Source: Ferrimonas sp. YFM (GTDB lineage Bacteria; Pseudomonadota; Gammaproteobacteria; Enterobacterales; Shewanellaceae). Taken from it: a DNA stretch of 64,000 bases. A program made the translations under genes and the position numbers. Every line of letters starts with the position of its first letter. Positions within the stretch are counted from its first letter, which is position 1. The stretch spans positions 2,542,001 through 2,606,000 of the forward strand of contig NZ_AP027368.1 of NCBI RefSeq assembly GCF_030296015.1, written 5' to 3'. The notes below the pieces were generated by a model, which saw only the letters and a program-made list of their open reading frames with translations, made no database searches and was not told the origin of the DNA. This document shows, piece after piece, positions 1 to 9,686 of the stretch.

Positions 1-1
1 T

Positions 2-229
2 CTGACCACCGCCCTGTCTCAGGCGAAACAGGCCCGGGCTCAACTGGGTGAGATCCTGCTTCGCCTCAAGGTGGAGAAGGTGAGCTACCCGGATCTCTCC
101 AGCAAAGAGGCGGTCCAGGCTGCGGTGGGGCTCGACATGGAGAAACTCACCGCCGAGAAGAAGGCCTACATCGACTCAGAGATCAAGAAGCACTGGCCAG
201 AAGCGGCCAGCCGATTGCCTCACGAGTAA
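2..229 (+). CDS. C-terminal end of an unidentified protein
   Basis: This frame is open from the window edge to a TAA stop and gives 75 residues. It is hydrophilic, rich in Lys, Glu and Ala, and looks helical, with no recognisable motif, membrane segment or cysteine. The last ten bases overlap the end of the convergent cobD gene, so there is no room for a terminator between them. The 5' part lies outside the window, so the family cannot be assigned. The coding call rests on the open frame and the codon composition. Confidence 0.6.
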   Translation: MTTALSQAKQARAQLGEILLRLKVEKVSYPDLSSKEAVQAAVGLDMEKLTAEKKAYIDSEIKKHWPEAASRLPHE

Positions 230-1269
230 GTGATCAGCAGTGGCAGCGCCTCGGCCAGGCGTTGCCACTGACTCTCATCCAGGGGCAGACCAAATCTCAG
301 CCCATCCCCCTCATCGGTCAGCCGCACCAAGATCCCTTCACCACACAACTGTTTGTGCCAAATCGCCGCCCTGGGGTGATAGAGGGTCTGAAACAATCCG
401 GTACCACAGAGTCTGCCCCCCAGGGGTTTGAGCTGTTGGTGCAAGCGATTTGAGGCCGACGTCAGCCGCTCAGCTTGCCGCGCCTGCCACTCCTTGTCTT
501 CCAGCGCTCGGCGACAGGCGATACGACTGGGTCCCGCCAGGGTCCAGGGCCCCAGCTCATCGGTCAGCTGTGCCAACAGCCAGGGTTCAGCCAGGACAAA
601 GCCGGCGCGGATTCCTGCCAGACCGAAGAACTTACCGATGGAACGCAGCACCACCAGACCAGGCTGAGGGCACAAGGGTGACAGGCTCTCGGCCGGTTCC
701 ACATCGGCGAACGCCTCATCCACCAGCAGCAGGCCATGACGGCACAGCAGCTGTTGGTGCCAGGCCAATAATGACCCCTTTTCCTGAACCTCTGCGGTAG
801 GGTTATTGGGGTTGATCACCACCAAGGCAGCGATCTCCGGGGCCAGGACTTCGCCCGGGTGACCCTCATAATGAACCACCTGCCAACCGGCGCGCTGCCA
901 GGCTTTCTGGTGCTCCTTGTACCCGACCCTGGGTAAAAGAACTTTGAGGCCGGATTGCCAACGCCCCTGGCTCTCCATGCGCCCACGCCAAAGCTTGGGT
1001 ATGGCCTGGATTGCCGCCTGAGAACCGGCCACCGGCAACAGCGATGGGCAGCCATAATAGCTACGGGCGGCCGCTTCCAGGCCATCTTCACACTCGGGCA
1101 GCCGGTTCCAGCTCGCCACCGGCATCTCGCCGACCGGATAGGTCCAGGGACTGACGCCGGTGGAAAGATCCAGCCACTTCTCGAAGGGGATGCCATACTC
1201 TTCGGCGGCCTGACGTAGCCGACCACCATGGTGCAGGGCCGAGGGCGTTATCGATCTCAGCTCAGTCAT
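220..1269 (-). CDS. cobD: Threonine-phosphate decarboxylase (CobD/CobC family)
   Basis: A 349-residue PLP-dependent fold-type I aminotransferase-like protein. In the family, CobD decarboxylates L-threonine-3-phosphate to (R)-1-amino-2-propanol phosphate, the linker that CbiB attaches to cobyric acid. Visible motifs are NPNNPT near residue 155, VDEAF near 185 and SIGKFFGLAGIR, whose Lys213 is the expected PLP lysine. The ATG at 1269 was chosen over an in-frame start 13 codons upstream because it forms a TGATG overlap with the cbiB stop. It is the last gene of the B12 operon and cytoplasmic. Confidence 0.92.
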   Translation of the reverse strand: MTELRSITPSALHHGGRLRQAAEEYGIPFEKWLDLSTGVSPWTYPVGEMPVASWNRLPECEDGLEAAARSYYGCPSLLPVAGSQAAIQAIPKLWRGRMESQGRWQSGLKVLLPRVGYKEHQKAWQRAGWQVVHYEGHPGEVLAPEIAALVVINPNNPTAEVQEKGSLLAWHQQLLCRHGLLLVDEAFADVEPAESLSPLCPQPGLVVLRSIGKFFGLAGIRAGFVLAEPWLLAQLTDELGPWTLAGPSRIACRRALEDKEWQARQAERLTSASNRLHQQLKPLGGRLCGTGLFQTLYHPRAAIWHKQLCGEGILVRLTDEGDGLRFGLPLDESQWQRLAEALPLLITYS

Positions 1270-2183
1270 CACAGGCCTCCCCAGAGCAGCAAACCGATCA
1301 GGGCACACAGCACTGCCCAGGCCCAGGCGCCCCTGTCCACCAGGTTGACCGCGCGCTGCACCGACTCACCGGTGGGCGCCGGCCCCGACCCCAATTGAGG
1401 TTTCTCGCAGCTGTAGCCATCGTATTGGGCGGCGCCGCCCAGGGTCACCTGCAGGGCCGCGGCTCCTGCCGCCATCACCGGGCCGCCATTGGGGCTGGCG
1501 CACTGCCTGCCCTGTTCGCGGGCACAGCGCATCGCCTGTCCGGTGTGCCCTTGCAGAGCATAGGTGAGTACGGTTAACCGCCCGGGAAGCCAGCCCATCA
1601 GGTCATCCAGGCGGGCCGCGGCCCAGCCAAAGTTCAAATAACGGGGGCTCTTGTAGCCCCAGCGGGCGTCCAGGGTGTTGACGATGCGAAACGCCACCGC
1701 ACCAGGCACCCCGGCAATCAAAAACCACAGCAGCGCACCAAACACCGCGTCATTGCCATTTTCCAGTACAGATTCTATGGTGGCCGCCGCCACCTGGGTG
1801 TCACTGAGTCCGGCGGTCTTGCGACTGACCATATAACCCACCCGCTCCCTGGCCAGGGGCAGATCATCGGCTTTGAGGGCATCGGCCACCGCCTGCCCAT
1901 GCTCGCCGAGGCTGCGATTCCCCAACACCAGATAGAGCACCAGCACCTGAGCCCACCAGGGCAGCGGCCACAGTAGCAGCAATCCCAGGGGCAGAAGCAG
2001 CAACGCCACCGCCAGCACGCCCCGTTCGGTGTTGGGGCGATAGAGCCGGCACTCGAGCCAGGAGATCAGTCGGCCCAGCCCCACCAAAGGGTGAAAGCGG
2101 CGTGGCTCGCCCAACAGGCGGTCCAACAGCAGAGCCAGGATGGGGATCATCAGGGTAAGCCACAAGGGCTGAGGGTCTAGCAT
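1269..2183 (-). CDS. cbiB: Adenosylcobinamide-phosphate synthase CbiB
   Basis: A 304-residue integral membrane protein of the CbiB/CobD family. It joins aminopropanol phosphate to adenosylcobyric acid, giving adenosylcobinamide phosphate. The N-terminal stretch LLDRLLGEPRRFHPLVGLGR is typical of the family, and several hydrophobic helices follow, with a final one at the C terminus. The start overlaps the end of the TIM-barrel gene by seven bases and the stop overlaps cobD, so translation is probably coupled on both sides. Confidence 0.93.
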   Translation of the reverse strand: MLDPQPLWLTLMIPILALLLDRLLGEPRRFHPLVGLGRLISWLECRLYRPNTERGVLAVALLLLPLGLLLLWPLPWWAQVLVLYLVLGNRSLGEHGQAVADALKADDLPLARERVGYMVSRKTAGLSDTQVAAATIESVLENGNDAVFGALLWFLIAGVPGAVAFRIVNTLDARWGYKSPRYLNFGWAAARLDDLMGWLPGRLTVLTYALQGHTGQAMRCAREQGRQCASPNGGPVMAAGAAALQVTLGGAAQYDGYSCEKPQLGSGPAPTGESVQRAVNLVDRGAWAWAVLCALIGLLLWGGL

Positions 2184-3151
2184 GGGAGTACCAGGGTTCG
2201 TTGTTGTTCGATGGCCTCGCCCCAGCCCTGCAACGAGTGCTGGGCCAGTTCGTGCACCAGATGGTCAGGCTCACAGGCCTCCACCAGGGGACGCAGATTC
2301 GCCTCAGTAAAGGGGTGGTGACCGTCGATGGTGCTGACGTGTTTCAGCGCCACCTCCAGCTCGTACCAGAAATCGGCGCAGCCCTTGTAGGGCTCGCTGC
2401 GACGTTTTGCCTGCTCGATGTAATCGCCGCTGAGGCTGCAGTTCAGATGCAATGCGTGGATCTCCTGACTGAGATCCAACCGCTTGAGCTCCTGCACCAG
2501 CCAGGCGACGCCGTCAGATTCGTTTCTGAGGGTGGTATTGGTGGCCATGCGATGACCGCTGTCGAAGCACAGGCCGCAGTTGTCATGGTTCACCAGTTGA
2601 CGCAGAGTGTCGTACTCCTGGCGGTCGTCCAGGCGGAAACTGCCGGGCCACCACAGGTTCTCGAACAGCAGTTTGCCCTTGTAGCGGCTTTGGGCCAGGG
2701 CGGCGTTGAGCAACTCGGCGCACACCTCCAGAGTCTCGCGCCAGTGCCAGGGAAACGCCTGGGTGAACAGGTTGTCCATGTCACAGGTGACCGGATGGAA
2801 CACCACGTAGGGGATGTTCAGATCCGCCGCCAGATTCAGCTGATGCACATAGGTGTCCACCAGGCACTGGGGCTCCAGTCCGCCATAGAAGTGCTCTACG
2901 GTCTGGCGATCGCCAAAGATCTTGAGCAGTTGTGGCCAGTCCTGGCGCCAGAACGGCGTCAGTATGGGAAAGAAGGTCAGGTGCAACCCACCGGCCAGAT
3001 CCGCCGGCACACTCTCTTTGGCCCAAAGCCCATGAGGGGCGTATTCGAAGCCGTCGAAAGACCAGCGACTGAGCCACTCTCTGGCCTCGGACCAATCTTT
3101 CAACAGGTGGCCCGGGGCGGGATTGACGGTGATGTTCAGCAGTTGCTTCAT
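2177..3151 (-). CDS. Xylose-isomerase-like TIM-barrel protein of unknown role in the B12 operon
   Basis: A 324-residue protein of the sugar-phosphate isomerase/epimerase (AP endonuclease 2) superfamily. Putative divalent-metal ligands are spread over the barrel strands in the expected order: His119 (VVFHPV), Glu164 (LLFENLW), Asp197 with His200 (CFDSGH), His235 (ALHLN) and Glu283 (HPFTEAN). There is no signal peptide. The ATG at 3151 overlaps the cobS stop (TGATG) and the 3' end overlaps cbiB, so it is an integral part of the cobalamin operon. No standard B12 enzyme belongs to this fold, so its substrate is unknown. It could act on an alpha-ribazole or sugar-phosphate intermediate, but that is inference. 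Confidence 0.85.
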   Translation of the reverse strand: MKQLLNITVNPAPGHLLKDWSEAREWLSRWSFDGFEYAPHGLWAKESVPADLAGGLHLTFFPILTPFWRQDWPQLLKIFGDRQTVEHFYGGLEPQCLVDTYVHQLNLAADLNIPYVVFHPVTCDMDNLFTQAFPWHWRETLEVCAELLNAALAQSRYKGKLLFENLWWPGSFRLDDRQEYDTLRQLVNHDNCGLCFDSGHRMATNTTLRNESDGVAWLVQELKRLDLSQEIHALHLNCSLSGDYIEQAKRRSEPYKGCADFWYELEVALKHVSTIDGHHPFTEANLRPLVEACEPDHLVHELAQHSLQGWGEAIEQQRTLVLPC

Positions 3152-3912
3152 CAGAGCCAGCCCTGATTCATCATGGCCACCAGGGCGATGAGGGTGGCAC
3201 ACTCGGTCAGCTGCTGGGTGGCGCCCAGGGTATCGCCGGTATAGCCCTGGATGTGGCGATGCATCAGCCAAGTCATCAGAGCAAAGACACCACTCCACAC
3301 CAGCGCCAACACCGCCGCCGCCTCATAAGGCAGCATCAGCAGCGGCAGGGCAGCGCAGATCATCAGCGCCAGCTGGTCGCCGAAGCCCGGCGAGTGCTGG
3401 CGTTGTGGGGTCTTACTGCCCTGCCCGGTTCTGGCGTAGGGCAGCAGCACCGGCACCAGTCCGGCCACCGCCCGGCTGCCAGCATGACTCACCAACAGCG
3501 CCACCATGGCCAGTCCCAGGTGCAGCTGAGTCAGGGCCACCGCCTTGATGGCCAGGGCGCCAATGAGGGCCAGCACCCCGTAGGTGCCTATCTGACTGTC
3601 CTTCATGATCGCCAGCTTGCGATCCCGTTCCCAGCCGCCCCAGAAGCCGTCGAAGGTGTCCGCCAGACCATCTTCATGGAAGGCACCGGTGATCAGCAGC
3701 AGCAGAACCAGCACCGACACCACCGCCAGTGGCTGGCCCAGCCAGGGCGTCAACACAGACAAAGCCCCTGCGGCTATAGCGCCCAACAACAAACCGATGA
3801 GGGCAAACCAGCGGGCGGAGCGGGCCACACTGTCCGGGTCGAAGGGCACCCAGGCGGGCATCCTCAGCCGGGTCAGAAACCCCAGGGCGGTCAGGATCAA
3901 CTTGGGGTTCAT
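3151..3912 (-). CDS. cobS: Adenosylcobinamide-GDP ribazoletransferase (cobalamin synthase)
   Basis: A 253-residue polytopic inner-membrane protein. CobS joins adenosylcobinamide-GDP to alpha-ribazole or its phosphate to complete the cobamide. The family motif GAFHEDGLADTFDGFWGG lies near residues 75-95 and carries the acidic metal-binding residues. About six hydrophobic segments surround it. The start overlaps the cobB stop by four bases (ATGA) and the stop overlaps the start of the TIM-barrel gene. Length and motif are ordinary for the family. Confidence 0.95.
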   Translation of the reverse strand: MNPKLILTALGFLTRLRMPAWVPFDPDSVARSARWFALIGLLLGAIAAGALSVLTPWLGQPLAVVSVLVLLLLITGAFHEDGLADTFDGFWGGWERDRKLAIMKDSQIGTYGVLALIGALAIKAVALTQLHLGLAMVALLVSHAGSRAVAGLVPVLLPYARTGQGSKTPQRQHSPGFGDQLALMICAALPLLMLPYEAAAVLALVWSGVFALMTWLMHRHIQGYTGDTLGATQQLTECATLIALVAMMNQGWL

Positions 3913-5219
3913 GGGTGCTCCCCTAAAAACCAGTTGGCCACCAGGGCCGGCGCCGATGGGAAGTACCAGTGGACATAGGAGGCCACAACGCCCCCAAGCT
4001 GGTAAACGGGCTCGGCCACTTTCACACGCCCGGGCTGGGTCGCAGTGGCGATGGGCTCAAGTTGTATCTCGCTGCTGGAGTAATGGAAGCAATGACCGCG
4101 AAGGGTGAAGCCCTGGATTTCGGCGCTGAGCATGCCAATTCCCTGCAGGCGCGACTGCATCTGGGCGCTGCCGGGGAGGACGCCCAGCATCTCTGTGCCC
4201 TCCCCCCATTTATCGGTCAGGTGCTCGAGCAGATAGAGCATGCCGCCACATTCGGCCACCACCGGATGACCGGCATCGGCAAAGTCGCGGATCTGTTGCA
4301 TTAGAAGGGTATTGTCGGTGAGAGCCGGACCATGGAGCTCCGGGTAGCCCCCCGGCAGATAGAGGGCGTGGCACTGGGGCAGCTCATCGGTCAGGGGCGA
4401 GAAGTGCACCAGCTCGGCGCCGAGCCTGGTCAACAGCGCCAGATTGTCCCGATAGATAAAAGCGAAGGCGGCGTCATCGGCCACGGCGATGGTGCGTCCC
4501 GTCAGGGGCCGCCCTACCATCTTCAGCACAGGGTCTTCAGGAACAGGCTCGAAGAGTACGGGTTCAGGCAGGGGCATGTCGCAGCTCTCGCCCAATTTGG
4601 CCGCGGCGGCATCCAGCCAGGCGTCCAGATCGGGCAGCTCGCGGGCCTGCACCAGTCCCAGGTGTCTGTCCGGCAATGCCAGGCTCTCATCCCGGGGCAG
4701 CCAGCCGCAGAAGGCGATCTCCTCCGGCAGACTCTCCTCCAGCATCAGGGCATGGCCCGGGCTGCCCACCTTGTTGGCCACCACCCCGAACAGAGTGACG
4801 TCTTCGCGGTAATGGGCCAGGCCGCAGGCGATGGCGCCAAAGGTCTGAGCCATCTTGGCCGCCGGGATCACCGCCATGGCGGGCACCCCAAACAGGGCGG
4901 CCAGATCGGCACTGGAGCTGCGGCCGTCGAACATCCCCATCACCCCTTCGATGAGGATCAGGTCGGCTTCGGCGGCGGCCGCGGCCAGGTGACGGCGACA
5001 GGCGGCCTCCCCCATCATCCCCAAATCCAGCTGATAGGCAGGCTGGCCGCTGGCGACCTCATGGAAGATGGGGTCAATAAAATCCGGTCCGGTCTTGAAC
5101 ACCCGCACCCTCTTACCCCGATTGCGCCAGTAACGGGCCATGGCGGCCACCACAGTGGTCTTGCCACTGTCACTGGCCGGAGCCGTCACCAACAGTGCCG
5201 GGCAGCTGTAACGGGTCAT
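3909..5219 (-). CDS. cobB: Cobyrinic acid a,c-diamide synthase (CobB/CbiA)
   Basis: This enzyme amidates the a and c carboxylates of cobyrinic or hydrogenobyrinic acid using glutamine and ATP. The N-terminal dethiobiotin-synthetase-like ATPase domain has a P-loop [12 protein letters not shown]. The C-terminal glutaminase domain (GATase_3) has [12 protein letters not shown] and the nucleophile region [11 protein letters not shown]. The ATG at 5219 was preferred because AAGGGG lies 8 bases upstream and the codon overlaps the cobQ stop (ATGA). An in-frame GTG at 5228 is the alternative. Its presence without corrin-ring genes suggests salvage of incomplete corrinoids, or a ring pathway elsewhere in the genome. 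Confidence 0.93.
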   Translation of the reverse strand: MTRYSCPALLVTAPASDSGKTTVVAAMARYWRNRGKRVRVFKTGPDFIDPIFHEVASGQPAYQLDLGMMGEAACRRHLAAAAAEADLILIEGVMGMFDGRSSSADLAALFGVPAMAVIPAAKMAQTFGAIACGLAHYREDVTLFGVVANKVGSPGHALMLEESLPEEIAFCGWLPRDESLALPDRHLGLVQARELPDLDAWLDAAAAKLGESCDMPLPEPVLFEPVPEDPVLKMVGRPLTGRTIAVADDAAFAFIYRDNLALLTRLGAELVHFSPLTDELPQCHALYLPGGYPELHGPALTDNTLLMQQIRDFADAGHPVVAECGGMLYLLEHLTDKWGEGTEMLGVLPGSAQMQSRLQGIGMLSAEIQGFTLRGHCFHYSSSEIQLEPIATATQPGRVKVAEPVYQLGGVVASYVHWYFPSAPALVANWFLGEHP

Positions 5220-6682
5220 GACTGCCACCCCTTAAGACCGGCAAACACTTTGTTCAGATCCAGATACTGTTCCAGGCAATCGGCGAGGCGATCGATCCCC
5301 TGCTCTCGCAAGGCGTCCATATCCTGGGCCTGTGCGTGCTGTGCCTCCAGCCCGGCCCAGCGCAGCAGCAGGTTGCAGGCCTGGGGTTCATCGAACAGCC
5401 CGTGCAGGTAACCACCGAGTATCTGATTGCCAGGGTCGATGGCCCCGTCGGCCTCACCGGCCAGCACGAAGGGCTGGCTGGCGGTCACCTGACTGCGGCC
5501 GGCGTGGATCTCGTAGCCGGTCACCGGGGCACTCTCCCCTTCCAGAGACAGGGTTCCCTGCACCCGGGTCAGGCGCTTGTCGCCGGTGAGTACGGTGACC
5601 AGGTCCAGATAGCCCAGGCCATCGCTGCTGCCGGGCGCCCCTTCGACGCCATCGGGATCCTCGATGCGCTGACCCAGCATCTGGTAACCGCCGCAGATGC
5701 CGATCACCTTGCCACCGAAGCGCAGGTGGCGGGCAATCTGGCGATCCCAGCCCTGATCCCTCAGCGCCTGAAGATCGCCCCGGGTGCTCTTGGAGCCGGG
5801 CAGGATGATGAGATCCGCCGCGGGCAGGTCGTTGCCGGGACGGACAAAGGTCAGGTCCACCTTGGGGTGCAACCGCAGGGCATCAAAATCTGTGTGATTG
5901 GAGATGCGCGGCAACCCGGGCACCACCACCTTGAATCGGGCGTCCTCATCGGTCTGCTGCACATTGATGGCGTCCTCCGCCTCCAGATACAGACCGCGCA
6001 GGTAGGGCACCACGCCGAGAACCGGGACACCGGTCTTCTGCTCCAGCCAGGCCAGGCCGGAATCGAGCAGGCTGGGGTCACCGCGGAAACGGTTGATGAT
6101 AAAACCCTTGACCCTGGCTTTCTCGGTGTCGGACAGCAGTTCGAAGGTGCCATAGAGGTGGGCAAACACCCCACCCCGATCGATGTCGGCCACGATCACC
6201 ACAGGGCAGTCGGACGCCTCGGCGAAGCCCATGTTGGCGATGTCATGTTCACGCAGGTTGATCTCTGCCGGGCTGCCGGCCCCCTCAACCAGGCGAGCCT
6301 GATAGCCCTGGCCCAGCTCCTCGAAGGTATCCAGCACCATCTGCATCAGCTTGGGCTTGTTTTCGTGGTACTCCCGGGCGTCCATGTCGGTAAGCGCCTT
6401 ACCCCGGACAATCACCTGGGCACCGGTATCTGTATTGGGTTTGAGCAGCACCGGGTTCATCAGCACGCTGGGCTCCAGGCCACAGGCCTGGGCCTGCACT
6501 GCCTGGGCTCGGCCAATCTCGCCGCCCTCGGCGGTAACCGCACTGTTGAGTGCCATGTTTTGTGGCTTGAAGGGCGCAACCTTGATCCCCCGCCTCGCCA
6601 GAACCCGGCACAAACCGGCCACCATGACACTTTTACCTGCATCGCTGGTGGTGCCCTGCACCATCAGTTTGAATCCACTCAT
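5216..6682 (-). CDS. cobQ: Cobyric acid synthase CobQ/CbiP
   Basis: A 488-residue glutamine-dependent amidotransferase that amidates the b, d, e and g carboxylates of the adenosylated a,c-diamide to give adenosylcobyric acid. The N terminus carries the P-loop-like [19 protein letters not shown]. Further on are [18 protein letters not shown] and the class I glutaminase nucleophile region [12 protein letters not shown]. Length matches the family. It starts four bases downstream of the cobT stop and overlaps cobB by four bases. Confidence 0.95.
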   Translation of the reverse strand: MSGFKLMVQGTTSDAGKSVMVAGLCRVLARRGIKVAPFKPQNMALNSAVTAEGGEIGRAQAVQAQACGLEPSVLMNPVLLKPNTDTGAQVIVRGKALTDMDAREYHENKPKLMQMVLDTFEELGQGYQARLVEGAGSPAEINLREHDIANMGFAEASDCPVVIVADIDRGGVFAHLYGTFELLSDTEKARVKGFIINRFRGDPSLLDSGLAWLEQKTGVPVLGVVPYLRGLYLEAEDAINVQQTDEDARFKVVVPGLPRISNHTDFDALRLHPKVDLTFVRPGNDLPAADLIILPGSKSTRGDLQALRDQGWDRQIARHLRFGGKVIGICGGYQMLGQRIEDPDGVEGAPGSSDGLGYLDLVTVLTGDKRLTRVQGTLSLEGESAPVTGYEIHAGRSQVTASQPFVLAGEADGAIDPGNQILGGYLHGLFDEPQACNLLLRWAGLEAQHAQAQDMDALREQGIDRLADCLEQYLDLNKVFAGLKGWQS

Positions 6683-6686
6683 GCTG

Positions 6687-7751
6687 TTACCCGAATCGGT
6701 TCATGTGTTCGATGACGGCCCTGTCCAGCCCGTCGATGATCTCGGCCTGAGACAGGCCCAACTGCTCCGCCAGCACCAGGCAACCGCCCAGGCCACAGCC
6801 CTCCACCACCAATCCCTGTTCATACAGGTTAAGACAGTGGTGACGGCTCTGATTAAAGTCTGTGCGGTTAAGGCGAAGCTGCCACTGCCCGGGCAGATGC
6901 CCCAGTACCTTCTCGCCCTCTCCGGAGAGCACCCAACGGGTGGTATCCACCGACCCGGTCAAGGTGGGGCGGCGTCGGTGAGCCGCCAACAGCGGCGCCA
7001 CAAACATCATTCCCCCGGCCAACCTGGGCAGTGGCAAGCCTTCTGGCCAGTGATGCAGGGTCTGATAGACCGCTCGCTGAATGGCGTCGTGAAATCGCTC
7101 ATTGGCCAGCAGGGTATCGACACAGAAGGTTTGACTGTGCTGGCGATACTCCTGCTCCAATTGAGAGAGCAGCGCCTGTTTCTGCATCAGCTTGGCCCTG
7201 TCCTTGGTGCTGCCCGCCGGGGTCAGCCCCAGTCCGGTCAGCAACCTGAGCCACAAGGTGGAGAAGGTGGTGCCGCCAACGCCGCATTCGGCCAGGATAC
7301 TTATCTGCCCCTGCTCCGCCTGACTCAGTAATTCCGGTAAAAGGTGTTGCTCAATCAGGGTCTCGGTATTGGCTTCGACTCCGCCAAGGTGGCGTGCAGA
7401 GGCCAGCCAGCCGCAGTGGCCCGCTTTCGGGGTCGCCACACCGAAGTTAAAACTGCGAAACTCAACCTTGAAGCCCTTGGAGGCCAGCAGTTGCAACAAC
7501 CCCCGGGTCAGCACCGCCGGACTGATGCCGCCGTTTCCCAGAAGGCCCTGGACGGTCAGCGCCGTGGGCGCCGGCGCGTTGGTCAGGGGCGTCAGCGCCT
7601 CACCAGAGCAGATCAGCTCCGAGTCTCGGGTGGGCGTCAGATGCATCAGGTTTTTGCCCGCACCGGCGTCGCTGAGGTTATGCAGCTCCGGCAACTGGGT
7701 GGCCGCCCCATTGAGAATATTGAAAACAATGGTGTTCTGTGCGGTGCTCAT
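6687..7751 (-). CDS. cobT: CobT-superfamily phosphoribosyltransferase, archaeal/cyanobacterial type
   Basis: A 354-residue protein in the position of nicotinate-nucleotide:5,6-dimethylbenzimidazole phosphoribosyltransferase, which activates the lower-ligand base. It lacks the usual proteobacterial CobT landmarks such as the PLGSLG start and GEMGIGNTT. It has instead [14 protein letters not shown] near residue 155 and [15 protein letters not shown] near the C terminus, which match my recollection of the TIGR00303 group described from archaea and cyanobacteria. The start overlaps the cobC stop (ATGA). The likely role is lower-ligand activation; substrate preference cannot be read from sequence. 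Confidence is high for the superfamily and lower for the subgroup. Confidence 0.82.
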   Translation of the reverse strand: MSTAQNTIVFNILNGAATQLPELHNLSDAGAGKNLMHLTPTRDSELICSGEALTPLTNAPAPTALTVQGLLGNGGISPAVLTRGLLQLLASKGFKVEFRSFNFGVATPKAGHCGWLASARHLGGVEANTETLIEQHLLPELLSQAEQGQISILAECGVGGTTFSTLWLRLLTGLGLTPAGSTKDRAKLMQKQALLSQLEQEYRQHSQTFCVDTLLANERFHDAIQRAVYQTLHHWPEGLPLPRLAGGMMFVAPLLAAHRRRPTLTGSVDTTRWVLSGEGEKVLGHLPGQWQLRLNRTDFNQSRHHCLNLYEQGLVVEGCGLGGCLVLAEQLGLSQAEIIDGLDRAVIEHMNRFG

Positions 7752-8365
7752 GAAGTCTCCTGGGGGTTATACAGCTCCACCAGTTGAGGCCACACCTGGC
7801 CCTGTTCATCCTGGTACAGACTCAGGGTAATCCGTGCCGCGTGACCCAGGGTCACCCGGCTCAGGTGGGCATTGCCCTTACGGGACCCCTCCAGCAACCA
7901 GGCCAGCACCAGGCGCATGACACCGGCGTGGGTCACCAGCAACAGGTTCTTACCCTTGTGGCAGGTCCCGAGCTCAAGCAGCGCCTGCTCCACCCGCTGT
8001 TGCAGGGACTCGGTAGACTCACCGCCGGGGGGCGTTTCCTGCCAGGGCTCCTGCCAATAGAGTTCGAACGCGCCATCGGTGCTTTGCCACAGAGTTTGAA
8101 AATCCAGGCCATCCCACTCACCAAAATCCAGCTCCTGTAATCTGGGTTCGGTCTCCACCGGCAGCTGACGCTCCCTTCCCAGGGCCTGGGCAAAATCCGC
8201 ACAGCGGGCCAGGGGCGAGGTGAAGATGGCATCCACCTCCAAGCCCTGACAGCTTTGTCTCATCTGCTGCCAGCCCAAAGGGGTCAGGCCGGGGTCGGTG
8301 CGGCCCAGCAGCCGGTCCGCCAGTTCGGGGCGACCGTGGCGCACCAGAGTCAACAGGGTCTTCAT
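7748..8365 (-). CDS. cobC: Alpha-ribazole phosphatase-like histidine phosphatase CobC
   Basis: A 205-residue histidine-phosphatase-superfamily protein. In this context it should remove the 5'-phosphate from alpha-ribazole phosphate or cobalamin phosphate. The phosphohistidine motif LVRHGRP lies at residues 7-13, FGEWDG near 80 and the second catalytic histidine in VTHAGVMR near 150. It overlaps the genes on both sides by four bases. The family is broad, so the B12 assignment rests on the operon position. Confidence 0.87.
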   Translation of the reverse strand: MKTLLTLVRHGRPELADRLLGRTDPGLTPLGWQQMRQSCQGLEVDAIFTSPLARCADFAQALGRERQLPVETEPRLQELDFGEWDGLDFQTLWQSTDGAFELYWQEPWQETPPGGESTESLQQRVEQALLELGTCHKGKNLLLVTHAGVMRLVLAWLLEGSRKGNAHLSRVTLGHAARITLSLYQDEQGQVWPQLVELYNPQETS

Positions 8366-8871
8366 ACACCTGGCTCCTTCAATACGATGGGGTGGCCCGC
8401 CTGGCAGAAAGTGACGCTGTTGGCCTCCTGGGCAATGGCCTGATGCAGTTCACCGGCGGCGGCGACAAAGGCCTGACTCATGGGATCGTCCGGGATCAAC
8501 CCCTGCCCCACCTCGGTGCTCACCAGCACCACCTCTGCCGCCGACGAAGCCAGGGCAGTGACCAGTTGATCCCTGGCCTGATTGAGATCCGCCTCGGCCA
8601 TCATCTGGTTGGTCAGCCACAGAGTCAGACAATCAATCAGCAGAAGCTGGCCGGCTTGGGCCTGGGCGATAAGCTCCGCCAGTGCCAGAGGCTCTTCAAT
8701 GCAATGCCAACTGACCGGACGGCGCTTGCGATGCAGCTCAATGCGCTCAGCCATGGAGGGGTGACTGCGGGCGGTAGCCACATAGACTACCTGCCCCGGC
8801 CAGCGATAGGCCCTGTCCTCCGCCAAGGAGGACTTGCCACTGCGGGCGCCGCCCAGATAGAGATGAATCAT
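8362..8871 (-). CDS. cobU: Adenosylcobinamide kinase/guanylyltransferase CobU, copy 1
   Basis: A 169-residue bifunctional nucleotide-loop enzyme that phosphorylates adenosylcobinamide and then transfers GMP to it. The P-loop GGARSGKSS lies at residues 7-15. The guanylylated histidine of the family corresponds to His47 in RIELHRKRRP. LIDCLTLWLTNQ and VSTEVGQGLIP are the other family blocks. The ATG at 8871 overlaps the btuF stop (ATGA) and was chosen over an in-frame start 13 codons upstream. A second homologue lies two genes upstream, and both keep the catalytic landmarks. Confidence 0.92.
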   Translation of the reverse strand: MIHLYLGGARSGKSSLAEDRAYRWPGQVVYVATARSHPSMAERIELHRKRRPVSWHCIEEPLALAELIAQAQAGQLLLIDCLTLWLTNQMMAEADLNQARDQLVTALASSAAEVVLVSTEVGQGLIPDDPMSQAFVAAAGELHQAIAQEANSVTFCQAGHPIVLKEPGV

Positions 8872-9686
8872 GGCGCCGACTCCCGGCGCACCTTGTCCAC
8901 CAGCTGGCACACCATGGCCATGCCGTCGAGCACCCTGGGGCCGGTGCGGTGAACCAGGTCCCCCTGGATCTGAATAACATGCCCCTGCTTGACCGCAGGG
9001 ATCTCAGGCCAGCTCTCCCAGGCCACCGCCTCCTGGTTACTGTTGCCGTGATACTGGGGCTTAAGGATGAGCTCAGGCATCCGGATCAGCACCTGCTCCA
9101 TGGCCACCTGGGGGTAATCGGCGGTGCCGTCGTCAAAGATGTTCCTGGCGCCGCAATCGGCGAGGATGCCGTTCATCCAGCCTCCGGAAACCGTGGTCAG
9201 GGGCTCAGGCCACACCTGGTAGAACACCTTCACCGGCTCGCCCTGGCTGTATTGCTGGCGCAGTTGTGCCAGTCGAGTGCGAAACGCTTCCGCACTCTTT
9301 TGCCCCTGAGCCTCACGGCCGATGGCCATGCCCAGAGATTCAAGCTTGTCGGCCACCTCGTCGACGCTGGTGACGCTGCTGTCAAACATGGGAATTCCCA
9401 GGGTTTGCAGCCGCTCGATGATGGGAGCCGAGGTGTCTTCAAAGGAGATCACCACCAGTTCCGGCTGCAGCTCAAGCAGACGCTCGAGGTTCATATGATC
9501 GTAGCGACCGATGCGAGGGATCGCCTTGGCCGCTTCCGGGTAATCGGCGTAATCCACCGTCGCCAGGATCTCCTCTCCAGCGCCGAGCTCAAACAGCATC
9601 TCCACCGAATGGGGAGAGAGGGCCACCAGGCGCATCGCCTGAGCCGGCAGGGCCAGGAGCATCATCAACAGGACCAGAGCTCTCAT
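8868..9686 (-). CDS. btuF: Periplasmic cobalamin-binding protein BtuF-like
   Basis: A 272-residue substrate-binding protein of the BtuF/FepB fold, which captures corrinoid in the periplasm and delivers it to BtuCD. Residues 1-17 (MRALVLLMMLLALPAQA) form a signal peptide. ALSPHSVEMLFELGAGEEI and IGRYDHMNLERLLELQPELV are typical of cobalamin and iron-chelate binding proteins. The ATG at 9686 fits the signal peptide and overlaps the upstream stop (ATGA). The binding gene is separated from btuC by a cobU paralogue, which is an unusual order. Confidence 0.9.
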   Translation of the reverse strand: MRALVLLMMLLALPAQAMRLVALSPHSVEMLFELGAGEEILATVDYADYPEAAKAIPRIGRYDHMNLERLLELQPELVVISFEDTSAPIIERLQTLGIPMFDSSVTSVDEVADKLESLGMAIGREAQGQKSAEAFRTRLAQLRQQYSQGEPVKVFYQVWPEPLTTVSGGWMNGILADCGARNIFDDGTADYPQVAMEQVLIRMPELILKPQYHGNSNQEAVAWESWPEIPAVKQGHVIQIQGDLVHRTGPRVLDGMAMVCQLVDKVRRESAP

